DNA of 64,000 nucleotides from an uncultured Acetobacteraceae bacterium (GTDB lineage: Bacteria; Pseudomonadota; Alphaproteobacteria; Acetobacterales; Acetobacteraceae): positions 1 to 64,000 of the forward strand of contig CAITUP010000031.1 of assembly GCA_903895595.1 (NCBI GenBank), read 5' to 3'. A program made the translations under genes and the position numbers. This document shows positions 9,178 to 17,071 of the stretch, piece by piece. Under the pieces are notes generated by a model. That model was not told the origin of the DNA. It made no database searches and saw only the letters and a list, made by a program, of their open reading frames with translations. How positions within the stretch are numbered: position 1 is the stretch's first letter; the number at the start of each line of letters is the position of its first letter.

Positions 9178-9209
9178 CCGGTTACGCCTGTTCACCCAGG
9201 CGTAACCGG
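9178..9209. terminator. Bidirectional terminator hairpin
   Basis: A perfect 13-bp stem, CCGGTTACGCCTG (9178-9190) against CAGGCGTAACCGG (9197-9209), with a 6-nt loop, lies exactly between the stops of two convergent genes. The plus-strand exit is only TTTA, so the stem rather than the U-tract does most of the work. Confidence 0.8.
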
Positions 9210-9210
9210 T

Positions 9211-10329
9211 TTACCGCCGCACGACCGCCAGCACCAACTCCACGAAAATCAGCAGCAAAATCGCTGCCTCCATCAATTCCGTCCGTGCGCCTGACGCCTC
9301 ATCGTATAACGCCCTGTAGGTGTCGCGAATAATATCCAGCTTCCGATGCACCGCGGCACCGACCAAATTCACCCGAAACAAATCTAAAGCTGCCCCGTAA
9401 ACACGCGCCAGAAATACGTCCTCTGTCACTTGCAGGGCATTGTCGACCCTTTCCGTCAATTCGGTCACCTCGGCCACCAACGTATAAAGCTTGCGTGCCA
9501 AACCGGCGTAACGGCGCGATGCCAGAACATTCAGTCCGCCGCGCGCGGTTTCCACCAAAGTGTTCATGCGCGGTAATTCGTCGTCCAGCAGTTCATCGTA
9601 ATACCGCATTTCAAGTAACTGCACATTCGCGACCTCCAACACATCCGCCACATCCGAATCTCCCCGTGGCTCATAAATAAATGCTCTGTCCCATGTCAGA
9701 ACAACCAGATCGTCGTCGTAGTAGGAAAACCGCCGCCGTAGCAGATCGTTCCGAGCGCCGTCTGACAGCGCGCGGTGCTCGCCCGAGAGCAACGGCACCA
9801 AATCCACCTGCGACAGCAGCGCCGCCGCCGTCATGGGGGAATCGAACGCATGCACCACGCCGGTCAGATAATCCTCGGTGACCGAGGACGGGGCGGGCCG
9901 CACATAAGCGCCGGCAACAATGGTGTTGACGGCGGACAACAGGCGCGTCCAGGTTTCCTGATCGTCGCTGTCCGCGAGTTCCCCCGCGACCGCATTGACC
10001 CGCTGGGTGAATGCGTCCCACGTCAGATTGGACGCGTCCACCCGAACCGACAGCGTCACTGCCCCGAAATCGTATAGCCGAGCGGTGACGGTCGCGGGCA
10101 GCAGGTCCTCGCCGATGGTCAAGGCGATGGGATCGAGCGCGAGCGTCAGCGGCGGTACCCCGAACGTCATGGCTTTCGGCGGTGTAACGGCCAGCCGCGT
10201 CCGGCGCGCTCGACCCAAAGCATGGCCCGCCCACAGGGTCTCGGCCTTGCTCAGGTCGATGGCATACGCGACATCGAACAGCCGCAGCGCCGCGATATGG
10301 CCGGTCGTCACATGCGGTTCGCCTGCCAC
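9211..10329 (-). CDS. RMD1/DUF155-like C-terminally anchored membrane protein
   Basis: A 372-residue protein. The central part (residues 110-230) contains RRFSYYDDDLVVLTWDRAFI. The C-terminal quarter has a helical segment followed by KLDIIRDTYRALYDEAS and a single terminal membrane helix, AILLLIFVELVLAVV. This arrangement (beta-rich domain, coiled region, LDI/V-x-D-x-Y motif, one C-terminal transmembrane helix) resembles the RMD1/Sif2 (DUF155) family, whose bacterial members are uncharacterised and whose yeast and human members act in meiosis and mitochondrial translation. The assignment rests on pattern recognition. It stands alone, converging on the LLM gene. Confidence 0.6.
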   Translation of the reverse strand: MAGEPHVTTGHIAALRLFDVAYAIDLSKAETLWAGHALGRARRTRLAVTPPKAMTFGVPPLTLALDPIALTIGEDLLPATVTARLYDFGAVTLSVRVDASNLTWDAFTQRVNAVAGELADSDDQETWTRLLSAVNTIVAGAYVRPAPSSVTEDYLTGVVHAFDSPMTAAALLSQVDLVPLLSGEHRALSDGARNDLLRRRFSYYDDDLVVLTWDRAFIYEPRGDSDVADVLEVANVQLLEMRYYDELLDDELPRMNTLVETARGGLNVLASRRYAGLARKLYTLVAEVTELTERVDNALQVTEDVFLARVYGAALDLFRVNLVGAAVHRKLDIIRDTYRALYDEASGARTELMEAAILLLIFVELVLAVVRR

Positions 10330-10401
10330 GCCGTCGCTCCCGATCCGTCGATCGATGGAGCGTAGCGCAACAGCCGAAAATTATCGAATCGTTCGGCCGC
10401 T

Positions 10402-10794
10402 TCAGGCGTCCGAAATCTTCACCCAATAAAGCTCCCGCTGCTCGGGTGCCCCGCCATAGGGGCGGAGCGGCGGTTGCAGCACCATGAACTCGCCCTCGAA
10501 CCGGACGCCGCGCACCTGGTCTCCGCCGATGCGGGAGGCGTCGGAGGCGCCATCGACATGTGTCGTCAGCGTTTTGCCGTCGAAGTCGTATTTGCCGGTG
10601 TAAGCACTGAATTCCCGCTTCGCGCCGGGTGGTAGATCGGGGCTGGCGTCGCAGGTCACCGCGGCCATGCGTCCGTCGGCACCGAGAACGACGCGGCCCA
10701 ACGGGTTACCGCCATAGGGGGTGGGCAGCAGGTTGCCGGCGGCATCCCGCGCGACGGCTTTCACGAGTTTATAAGTGCCGTGGATGTCGGCCAT
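10402..10794 (-). CDS. Lipocalin-like domain protein
   Basis: A 130-residue cytoplasmic protein matching the lipocalin-like family that opens with a G-T-(W/Y)-x-L-V motif (here IHGTYKLVKAVARD) and continues with YGGNPLGRVVLGADGRMAAV and FSAYTGKYDFDGKTLTTHV. No signal peptide is present. It is the last gene of the monooxygenase/importer operon, 16 nt downstream of the flavoprotein. It may bind the substrate or product of that pathway; this is inference from context. Confidence 0.8.
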   Translation of the reverse strand: MADIHGTYKLVKAVARDAAGNLLPTPYGGNPLGRVVLGADGRMAAVTCDASPDLPPGAKREFSAYTGKYDFDGKTLTTHVDGASDASRIGGDQVRGVRFEGEFMVLQPPLRPYGGAPEQRELYWVKISDA

Positions 10795-10810
10795 GTCTTT
10801 GTGTCCTTCC

Positions 10811-11935
10811 CTATGCGAGTGGTTCGGCCCAGGCGTCGTAGCCGTAGACCATTTCGTTCGCCGCCTTGAAGCGGTTCATGTCGTTCGCGCGCGAGAGCGT
10901 TTGTATCTGCGATGTCCGCGGTTTGCGGGTCGCCTCGTACCGCAGCAGCGCCGCCGCGACGCCGTCGCGGTCGACGCCGTCCAGGCAGCGGGACAGGATC
11001 GCTGCGTCCTCGATGGAGGTGCCGGCGCCCTGCGCCATATACGGCGTCATAGGGTGGCAAGCGTCGCCGAGCAGCGCGACGTTGCCTTGGGTCCAATGGG
11101 GCAAGGGATCGCGCACCACCAGCGCCCATTTATGTGCGGATGGGGCCGCGGCGAGGACCGCGCGCACGTTTGGGTGGAAACCGCGGTATGCGTGGCGGAG
11201 TTGGTCCATATCCCCAGTCGTGGACCAGGATTCCAGGGTGAAATACGGCTCGGGTGTGGACGTGACGAAATACAATTCCGACCGTTGCGGGTTCGTGTAG
11301 TACATCACGATGTGCCGGTCCGGCCCCCACCACTTCGCCTGATCGTCGATGGCTAAGCCGTTCAGCAGCGCAGCCGGAAACACCGTTCGGTAGGCGACCC
11401 GCCCCGTAAATTCCGGCTGTTCGGCGCCGAACAATGTTTCCCGAACGACGGAATGAACCCCATCGGCACCGATGACCGCATCCGCCTCGGCATGGCTACC
11501 GTCGGCGAAATCCAGGCGCACGATGGCGCCCGTTTGCGACAAGCCGGCAAGTTTGCGACCGCGTTGGATGGATTCGTCCGGCACGGCCGAGGCCAAGATG
11601 GCGTGCAGATCGCCCCGGTGCAGTACCAGATAGGGGGCGCCGTATTTCGCCTCCGACGCCGCGCCCATCGCGCGTTCCCACAGCAATTCGCCGGTGTCGG
11701 ACTGCCGATTCAGCGCTGACGTCGGCTGGAAGGCGATTTCGCGGAGCTTCGATTCCAGCCCGAGGGCGCGCATCACCCGGAACGAATTGGGGCTTTGTTG
11801 GATGCCGGCGCCAACGCGGGCGAATTGCCGCGCCTGTTCGTAGACCGTGACATCGATGCCGACCCGGCGCAGGCACGCGGCGGCCGCGAGACCGCCGATC
11901 CCAGCCCCCACGATCGCGACGTTCAATTTCGGCAT
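10811..11935 (-). CDS. FAD-dependent monooxygenase, 6-hydroxynicotinate 3-monooxygenase-like
   Basis: A 374-residue class A flavoprotein hydroxylase. The N-terminal Rossmann motif is VAIVGAGIGGLAAAACLRR; the DG motif is VIGADGVHSVVRETLFGA; the second FAD motif is VALLGDACHPMTPYMAQG. The middle and end (KWWGPDRHIVMYYT, ELYFVTSTPE, EMVYGYDAWAEPL) recall NicC, which converts 6-hydroxynicotinate to 2,5-dihydroxypyridine with NADH and oxygen; salicylate hydroxylases are the other close group. ATG at 11935 follows GGAGG and fits the family; the track start adds 27 unsupported residues. It lies 13 nt after the permease gene, so the imported compound is probably its substrate. Confidence 0.88.
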   Translation of the reverse strand: MPKLNVAIVGAGIGGLAAAACLRRVGIDVTVYEQARQFARVGAGIQQSPNSFRVMRALGLESKLREIAFQPTSALNRQSDTGELLWERAMGAASEAKYGAPYLVLHRGDLHAILASAVPDESIQRGRKLAGLSQTGAIVRLDFADGSHAEADAVIGADGVHSVVRETLFGAEQPEFTGRVAYRTVFPAALLNGLAIDDQAKWWGPDRHIVMYYTNPQRSELYFVTSTPEPYFTLESWSTTGDMDQLRHAYRGFHPNVRAVLAAAPSAHKWALVVRDPLPHWTQGNVALLGDACHPMTPYMAQGAGTSIEDAAILSRCLDGVDRDGVAAALLRYEATRKPRTSQIQTLSRANDMNRFKAANEMVYGYDAWAEPLA

Positions 11936-11948
11936 GGTCGCCTCCGTC

Positions 11949-12767
11949 CTAATGATTCGCCCACGGCACCAGCCGCCGTTCCGCCAGCGTGCCCAGCAGC
12001 ACGGCGATGCCACCAATCGCCGTGACTACCGTCAGCCCGACGAACATGCGCGGGATCGCCAGCACCTGCCAGGAATCCCAAATATAATGCCCGATGCCGT
12101 CGTCGGCCGAGACGAACTCCGCCGAGACCACCAGGATCAAAGCCTGCCCGAGGCCGAGCTTCAAGCCGGTGACGATGGCCGGCATGGCGGAGGGCAGCAC
12201 GACATGCAGCCAGCCCGTAACGCGCGGGATATGGAACGCCTTCATCACGTCGCGATGGATCGGGTTGGCATAGAGCACGCCCGACAGCGTGTTGATGCAG
12301 GTCATGTAGAACACGCCCATCGTGACAAGCGCCATTTTGCTGCCCTCGCCAATGCCGAACAACGCGATCAGCAAAGGAAAAATGGCGATTTTCGGCATCG
12401 GGAAGGTGCCGTAGACGACGGGGCTGAAAGCGTAACGGAGCGGCGCGTAGAGCGCCATCGCCATGCCCATCGCCACTCCGGCGACCGACCCGAGTACGTA
12501 ACCGATGCCGAGGCGGCGCAAGGTCGTGACGGTGTCGGTGAACAACTGGTCCCGTTGTTCCGCGTTCGCGAGGATCGCCCAGGCGTTGGCGATCACCCGC
12601 GTCGGCGGCGGGAAAAACCGCTGGTCGATGATCCCCGTGATATCCAGTACCTGCCAGATTGCCAGCAGCACGATCGGGCAGGCAATGCCGAGCGCGATCC
12701 GAGCGATGGATTGGTTGCGTTTGCGGCGCAGGCTGCGCAGCGCCATGGCTTCGGCTGAATCAGGCAT
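11949..12767 (-). CDS. ABC transporter permease, SsuC/TauC type
   Basis: A 272-residue inner-membrane permease of the nitrate/sulfonate/taurine (NitT/TauT) family with about six membrane helices. The first is IARIALGIACPIVLLAIWQV, and the ABC-contacting loop lies around VMKAFHIPRVTGWLHVVLPS (EAA-like). Its start overlaps the ATPase gene by 8 bases, showing translational coupling. With the ATPase and binding protein it forms a complete importer. Confidence 0.93.
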   Translation of the reverse strand: MPDSAEAMALRSLRRKRNQSIARIALGIACPIVLLAIWQVLDITGIIDQRFFPPPTRVIANAWAILANAEQRDQLFTDTVTTLRRLGIGYVLGSVAGVAMGMAMALYAPLRYAFSPVVYGTFPMPKIAIFPLLIALFGIGEGSKMALVTMGVFYMTCINTLSGVLYANPIHRDVMKAFHIPRVTGWLHVVLPSAMPAIVTGLKLGLGQALILVVSAEFVSADDGIGHYIWDSWQVLAIPRMFVGLTVVTAIGGIAVLLGTLAERRLVPWANH

Positions 12768-13530
12768 CGCGCACCATGGCCCAGAGATCGGCTTCGAGTT
12801 CGCGAAACGCCGCTTCCCGCCGCATGGCGAAGACGTCGCGATCCCTGCCGAACGGAACCGAGCGGATGGCTTTGATTCGACCGGGTCGGCTGGTCATGAC
12901 GAGGACACGATCCGCCAGCGTGACGGCCTCGGCGATGTCGTGGGTGACATAGACGACGGTGGAATGGGTGCGCTGCCAGATTTTGGTCAATTCCTGTTGC
13001 ATGACGATGCGTGTCTGTGCGTCCAGCGCGGCCAGGGGCTCGTCCATCAGCAGCAGCAATGGATGCGTCGCCAAGGCCCGCGCGATGGCCACGCGTTGTC
13101 GCATGCCCCCGGACAATTCGTGCGGATAGGCGCGGCGGAAATCGCCCAGGCCCACGAGAGAAAGATTTTCAGCCACGCGCTGCTCGATGGTCTCGGGCGA
13201 AAGCCGCAGGCCCGATAGGCCGATGCGCAGGTTCTTCTCCACCGTCATCCAGGGCATGGTCGAGTCCGCCTGGAACACGGTGGCGCCCAGCAGCCGATCT
13301 TGGGGCGCCTGGCGCAACGACCAATCGATGGTGCCTTCGTAATCCTCGTCCAATCCGGCGAGCACGCGCAAAAGGCTGGATTTACCGCAGCCGCTCGGGC
13401 CGAGGATCGCCAGGACTTCGCCGCGCGCGATGGTCAGCGACACTCCGGCGATGGCCTCGACCACCGCGTTGTGTTTGGTGACGAAGACTTTGCGGAGGTT
13501 GGCGACGGTGAGGGCGGTTTCGGCGGTCAT
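12760..13530 (-). CDS. ABC transporter ATP-binding protein, SsuB/TauB type
   Basis: A 256-residue ATPase. Walker A is GPSGCGKSS, the Q-loop follows at VFQADSTMPWMTV, the signature is [16 protein letters not shown], Walker B is LLLMDEPLAALDAQTR, and the switch His lies in VVYVTHDIAEAVTLADRVLV. The AEAVTLADRV end is typical of the nitrate/sulfonate/taurine importer branch. It overlaps the permease gene by 8 nt. A hairpin-rich spacer of 100 nt separates it from the binding-protein gene upstream. Confidence 0.95.
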   Translation of the reverse strand: MTAETALTVANLRKVFVTKHNAVVEAIAGVSLTIARGEVLAILGPSGCGKSSLLRVLAGLDEDYEGTIDWSLRQAPQDRLLGATVFQADSTMPWMTVEKNLRIGLSGLRLSPETIEQRVAENLSLVGLGDFRRAYPHELSGGMRQRVAIARALATHPLLLLMDEPLAALDAQTRIVMQQELTKIWQRTHSTVVYVTHDIAEAVTLADRVLVMTSRPGRIKAIRSVPFGRDRDVFAMRREAAFRELEADLWAMVRDA

Positions 13531-13547
13531 CCGTACGTTCCCGCCAT

Positions 13548-13609
13548 GGTCGGGTTCGACCCGACCACCTCAGGCCAGTTGGATAAAGATGGTCGGGTCA
13601 AACCAGACC
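13548..13609. repeat. Two REP-like hairpins inside an operon
   Basis: GGTCGGGT-TCG-ACCCGACC (13548-13566) is a perfect 8-bp stem. A second copy, GGTCGGGT...ACCAGACC (13591-13609), repeats it with one mismatch. The flanks ATGGTCGGG and CCATGACG match the style of alphaproteobacterial intergenic REP elements. They sit between the binding-protein gene and its ATPase, where they could stabilise the upstream mRNA. Confidence 0.65.
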
Positions 13610-13630
13610 ATGACGATATAGCGATAGCCG

Positions 13631-14650
13631 TCATCCAGCCTTATATTCCCCCAGCCGTGCGACGGTGGCATCTGCGAACGACATATCGACCAACCGTTTC
13701 AGATCGATCGGTTCCGGCAGATATTTCTGCTGCACGAAAAAGGTCTGGCACTCGTTCAGGAACCGTTCGTTGACGTGTCCGTTGGGATCGAGGCCGGCGG
13801 GAAATCCGTCGCGAATAATGGCAATATCCATCTTCGACCGCGCGGCCAGAATGCCGATGATCCGGTCCTTGTCGATCCCTTTTTGGAATGCGTCGTTGTA
13901 GAGCCGCACGCCGCGCAGATACGCGTCCATAAACCCCTGCGCGGGGCCTCGGTCGCGCGCGAATGTTTCGCTGTAAACCAACGGCACGCTGGTGCTGCTG
14001 TTGGTGGCTGTGCCGCCCGAGGCCGCCGCCAGGTCGTTGAGCGGCCGAGCAATGCCCTGCTGCAGGGCTTGCGACAGGAATGGCTCCAGAACGACTGCCG
14101 CATCCACCGCGCCGCTGCCCAAGGCCGGTACCATGCTGGGGTATGGCATTTCCACGATCCGGACATCGGTCAGCGCCATCCCGAAGCCGGCCAGATAATT
14201 GCGCAATACCATCGCGACCGATGCCGCTTTCGCCGAGATCGCCACCGGCTTACCACGCAGGGCCGCGACTTGTTCCGCTTCCGACCCGGCGGGAAAATCC
14301 TTCCGCAGCACAAGCCGGGTCGCGGAAAATCCCGGTCGCACGCTTTGCTTATCGCCGACAATGCGGATCTGTACGCCCTGAGCGATGGAACTGAACAGGC
14401 CGGGCGTCACGGAAATCCCCGCGACATCCAGCTGCCCCGTCGCCAGCGCCGTCAGCAGCGCCGGGGCGCTCGGCATCCGTTGCATGTGCACGGCGACACC
14501 GGCTTCGGCGAAATAGCCCTGGTCCTCGGCCAGATACAGGCCCGCGTCGGTCAGCCCGCCCACCGATCCAAAACGAACTGGCGCGTCCGCTCGGGCGGCG
14601 CGGATAAGCGGCACGGCCAGTCCGGCCGCGAGCAGCGAACGGCGGCGCAT
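13631..14650 (-). CDS. ABC transporter substrate-binding protein, SsuA/TauA-like
   Basis: A 339-residue periplasmic binding protein of the NMT1/SsuA-like group. It starts with a signal peptide containing an Arg-rich head (MRRRSLLAAGLAVPLIRAARA). Family features are GGLTDAGLYLAEDQGYFAEA and the ligand-lobe text LATGQLDVAGISVTPGLFSS. The ATG at 14650 overlaps the stop of the upstream gene as TGATG; the track's longer form simply reads back into that gene. Co-transcription with a NicC-like hydroxylase suggests an aromatic or heteroaromatic acid ligand rather than a sulfonate; this is inference. Confidence 0.9.
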   Translation of the reverse strand: MRRRSLLAAGLAVPLIRAARADAPVRFGSVGGLTDAGLYLAEDQGYFAEAGVAVHMQRMPSAPALLTALATGQLDVAGISVTPGLFSSIAQGVQIRIVGDKQSVRPGFSATRLVLRKDFPAGSEAEQVAALRGKPVAISAKAASVAMVLRNYLAGFGMALTDVRIVEMPYPSMVPALGSGAVDAAVVLEPFLSQALQQGIARPLNDLAAASGGTATNSSTSVPLVYSETFARDRGPAQGFMDAYLRGVRLYNDAFQKGIDKDRIIGILAARSKMDIAIIRDGFPAGLDPNGHVNERFLNECQTFFVQQKYLPEPIDLKRLVDMSFADATVARLGEYKAG

Positions 14651-15321
14651 CACAAAGCCGGAAAAATGCGCTGAAACACCGCTGGGGAACCCTCGTCCAG
14701 CTGCACATGCGGGCGCATCCGCTTGTTCCATGGGTTGCTGTCCCGCGCCTCGGCCCACTCCTTGCTGTCGGGGACGCCGGCATTGGCAAATTCGTAGACC
14801 GTCAGATATTTCGGCTCGCCCTCGATCGCCACGAACCGGCGGGCGCGTATCACGCCTGGAACCTTCAGATAGCCGGGGATGTAGGCGGTGTTGTACCAGG
14901 CGTTGAACTCGTCTTCCATGTTCTGCGCGATGGTGATGCGCCCCATCTGTAGAAAGCGCGGCGATTCATCCGGGAAATCGGCGGGATCGGTCTTGGCGGG
15001 GAAAATCTGCCGGTAGCCGTTCAGCAGGAAATTACGCCCGATATGGCTGGGGGAAATGCTGGTGCGCCGCGCCGAAGGGCGATACCGCACCTCATCCAGA
15101 AACGCCGCACTGCGCAGGACGTTGTGGTCCTCCAACTCATACATCGCGAGATATTTTGGACCGCCACGCAACGCCGCGTATCGCGCACCGCTCAGGAAGC
15201 CGGGCACGTTGGCGAGGCGCACCATATGCTCCTCATTGTACCACGTGTTGAAAGCGTCCTCGTGGTCTGGATCGACGTCGGTCCATGCCATCAGCAATCC
15301 GGTGCCGCGGGTTTTGGCCAT
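14650..15321 (-). CDS. Two-repeat dimeric alpha-beta barrel protein
   Basis: A 223-residue protein built from two copies of a ferredoxin-like barrel unit. The first (residues 1-110) reads DAFNTWYNEEHMVRLANVPG and later GGPKYLAMYELED; the second (115-223) reads DEFNAWYNTAYIPGYLKVPG and EGEPKYLTVYEFAN. The duplicated F-N-x-W-Y-N and P-K-Y-L-x-x-Y-E motifs are plain to see. Related dimeric-barrel proteins include EthD-like and DUF4286-type enzymes that act on catabolic intermediates. It is the first gene of the importer/monooxygenase operon and overlaps the next gene by one base, so it probably acts in that pathway. Its reaction is unknown. Confidence 0.75.
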   Translation of the reverse strand: MAKTRGTGLLMAWTDVDPDHEDAFNTWYNEEHMVRLANVPGFLSGARYAALRGGPKYLAMYELEDHNVLRSAAFLDEVRYRPSARRTSISPSHIGRNFLLNGYRQIFPAKTDPADFPDESPRFLQMGRITIAQNMEDEFNAWYNTAYIPGYLKVPGVIRARRFVAIEGEPKYLTVYEFANAGVPDSKEWAEARDSNPWNKRMRPHVQLDEGSPAVFQRIFPAL

Positions 15322-15381
15322 GATCTCGGTCTCCCTGGGTGGTCGGGGGGATCATAGCGGGGGATGGCGCCGGGCGCGAGG

Positions 15382-15648
15382 TCAGCCGTAATGGTCCCGG
15401 CATTTCGCGATGATAACCCTCTGTTCCGCCCCTTTACCCTCGACTGCATAGATCAGCCGATGTTCCCGGGTGATGCGGCGCGACCACCAGCCTTGCCAAT
15501 TCCCTCGCAGCGCTTCCGGCTTGCCGGTCCCCTTAAATGGAGTCCGCTGGATCTCATTGATCAGAGCGTTGATGTTGGTTCGGATATCCGGTGATTCACC
15601 CCATGAAAGATATTCCTTCCACCCAATGTCGGTGAAGTGGACTCTCAA
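15382..15648 (-). CDS. Txe/YoeB-family mRNA interferase toxin
   Basis: An 88-residue RelE-superfamily toxin. It aligns along its whole length with YoeB: FTDIGWKEYLSW at the start, INALINEIQRTPFKGTGKPE, then WWSRRITREHRLIYAVEG and the C-terminal IIAKCRDHYG, which keeps the His-Tyr end typical of the family. YoeB cleaves mRNA at the ribosomal A site. The start is a TTG that overlaps the upstream stop (TTGA), so translation is coupled to the unusual partner gene. The GC and codon texture look a little lower than in neighbouring operons. Confidence 0.88.
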   Translation of the reverse strand: MRVHFTDIGWKEYLSWGESPDIRTNINALINEIQRTPFKGTGKPEALRGNWQGWWSRRITREHRLIYAVEGKGAEQRVIIAKCRDHYG

Positions 15649-16316
15649 TGGGCCAACGAGTCGAAAACGGCCAACTTACCAAGGTCCTCTGTCCGGTCGG
15701 CAGAACAGGACGCGATCGACTCCGACAGGCGTCTGGCACCATCGATGTCCGCGAGAAGCCAAGCAGTCTCCTGCCATCCTCCGGTTTCTTGCATGGACGC
15801 TGCCTGGAATATCGCGGGGAAATCTTCGGAACAGTCCATGACAGCCACACCCGCTGCACACGCACGTTCGGCTATGAAGCAGATCGTGCGCGATCGCTGA
15901 TCGCGAACCAGGGGAGCGTACTCGTTCTGCATGTCCGCCAACATGCGCCGAGCAAGGCTGAGTGTCGCCCCATCTGTGGCGCTGAGTATTCCGATAACGC
16001 GCGCATTTCTGAGGTAGCGATCCATCACGGCAGCAACACTCGCAATGTCTTGCTCTATTTCGAGGAGATTATCGAGTAACTGGCGCAATTCTGCAACCGA
16101 CGCATTGGCCAAGCTGTCCTCCAATGCCTCGCCAAGGTGCCGCATCTCCGCAAAAGGTTCGCGCACCGATTGCACGACGTCATGGAATGCCGCGAGGACC
16201 GCGACGAATTCCTCTTCCGTTTCGGCCAGCGCGAGGTCAGCCAACGAGAGACTCAAGCCCATCATGCTTCTGTCGAGGAGTAGATCGGCTGGGAGCATCA
16301 CGGACACAGCGTTCAC
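15645..16316 (-). CDS. Unrecognised protein coupled to YoeB-type toxin (candidate antitoxin)
   Basis: A 223-residue, strongly alpha-helical acidic protein that I cannot assign. YoeB is normally paired with YefM, a Phd-fold protein of about 85 residues. Here I see no Phd/YefM motif and the protein is more than twice that length. Segments such as LADLALAETEEEFVAVLAAF and AELRQLLDNLLEIEQDIASV suggest helical bundles or coiled coils. Its stop overlaps the toxin's TTG start by four bases, the arrangement expected of an antitoxin-toxin operon. The start is a GTG at 16316 with GAGAAG just upstream; an internal ATG at 16298 is possible. Confidence 0.6.
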   Translation of the reverse strand: MNAVSVMLPADLLLDRSMMGLSLSLADLALAETEEEFVAVLAAFHDVVQSVREPFAEMRHLGEALEDSLANASVAELRQLLDNLLEIEQDIASVAAVMDRYLRNARVIGILSATDGATLSLARRMLADMQNEYAPLVRDQRSRTICFIAERACAAGVAVMDCSEDFPAIFQAASMQETGGWQETAWLLADIDGARRLSESIASCSADRTEDLGKLAVFDSLAH

Positions 16317-16412
16317 CTTCTCAAGTCTCGCGGCGACGCCGCTGGAGGGATATTAGCTTCTGTTCGGGTGTCGATCAACGAATCAGTAACACCAAGGCCC
16401 GTACTCGCCCAA

Positions 16413-17003
16413 TCAACCCAGCAACGCCGCGACAGAGATACTCACATCCGGCAGTCGTTCGATATTCACCGCCCTATCCCGACCGACCCGAACCACCGAC
16501 CCGTAACCGTGTTCCGTCGGGGCTCGGCACACCTCCACGGCCTGACCGGGCACATCGACGATCCAGTATTCCGCGATGCCATGCCGAGCATAGAGCGGGC
16601 GTTTAACGGCGCGGTCGAAACGCAGGCTGCTGTCGGCGATTTCGATCAGCAGCAGGACGTCCTCGGGTGTGGCGGGCGACTTCCGGTAGTCGTCTTCCCT
16701 CGGCCGCAGTACCGTAAAATCCGGCTGCGGCTCGGTGCGGTCGCTCAGGCGCACGGGGTTCTGCACCGACACGATCCCGCGGTCGCCAACAGCCAGAACC
16801 AGAGTTCTGGTGAGCCAATTGATCGCGCCCGAATGCTCCGTCCCGATCGGTGCCATGGCGACCAGCTCCCCCTCGATGAGTTCGACCCGCTCGTCTTCGT
16901 GCAGGATGCCGGTTTCCCCCATCCGGTGGTACTCGGCGACCGTGATCCCCCGGCGAGGGACCCAGGGGTTATCGAGGAGAAGTTCGGTTTCGACGATGTC
17001 CAT
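16413..17003 (-). CDS. Uma2-family (DUF820) putative endonuclease
   Basis: A 196-residue protein of the Uma2/DUF820 family, which has a PD-(D/E)XK nuclease-like fold. Evidence is the N-terminal GITVAEYHRMGETGIL, ERVELIEGELVAMAPIGTEH, QPDFTVLRPRED, and LLLIEIADSSLRFDRAVKRPLYA cut short of the usual end AEYWIVDVPG. The acidic residues in QPDF and LIEIADSS are in the places expected for the active site. The track shows it only as the tail of a 639-residue ORF; I start it at ATG 17003 because upstream residues lie over the MFS gene in another frame. Its biological role is not established for the family. Confidence 0.85.
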   Translation of the reverse strand: MDIVETELLLDNPWVPRRGITVAEYHRMGETGILHEDERVELIEGELVAMAPIGTEHSGAINWLTRTLVLAVGDRGIVSVQNPVRLSDRTEPQPDFTVLRPREDDYRKSPATPEDVLLLIEIADSSLRFDRAVKRPLYARHGIAEYWIVDVPGQAVEVCRAPTEHGYGSVVRVGRDRAVNIERLPDVSISVAALLG

Positions 17004-17071
17004 CGTGGCATTCCCTATGGCGGGCACGGCACGATTAAAGCATGCCGTGCGCCGCTTGGGAAAGGAATGCG

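Noticed and set aside
11847-12758. A 303-residue plus-strand ORF over the permease gene
   Set aside because: Antisense shadow; His/Arg/Asp-rich and with no recognisable motif, opposite a clear membrane protein gene.
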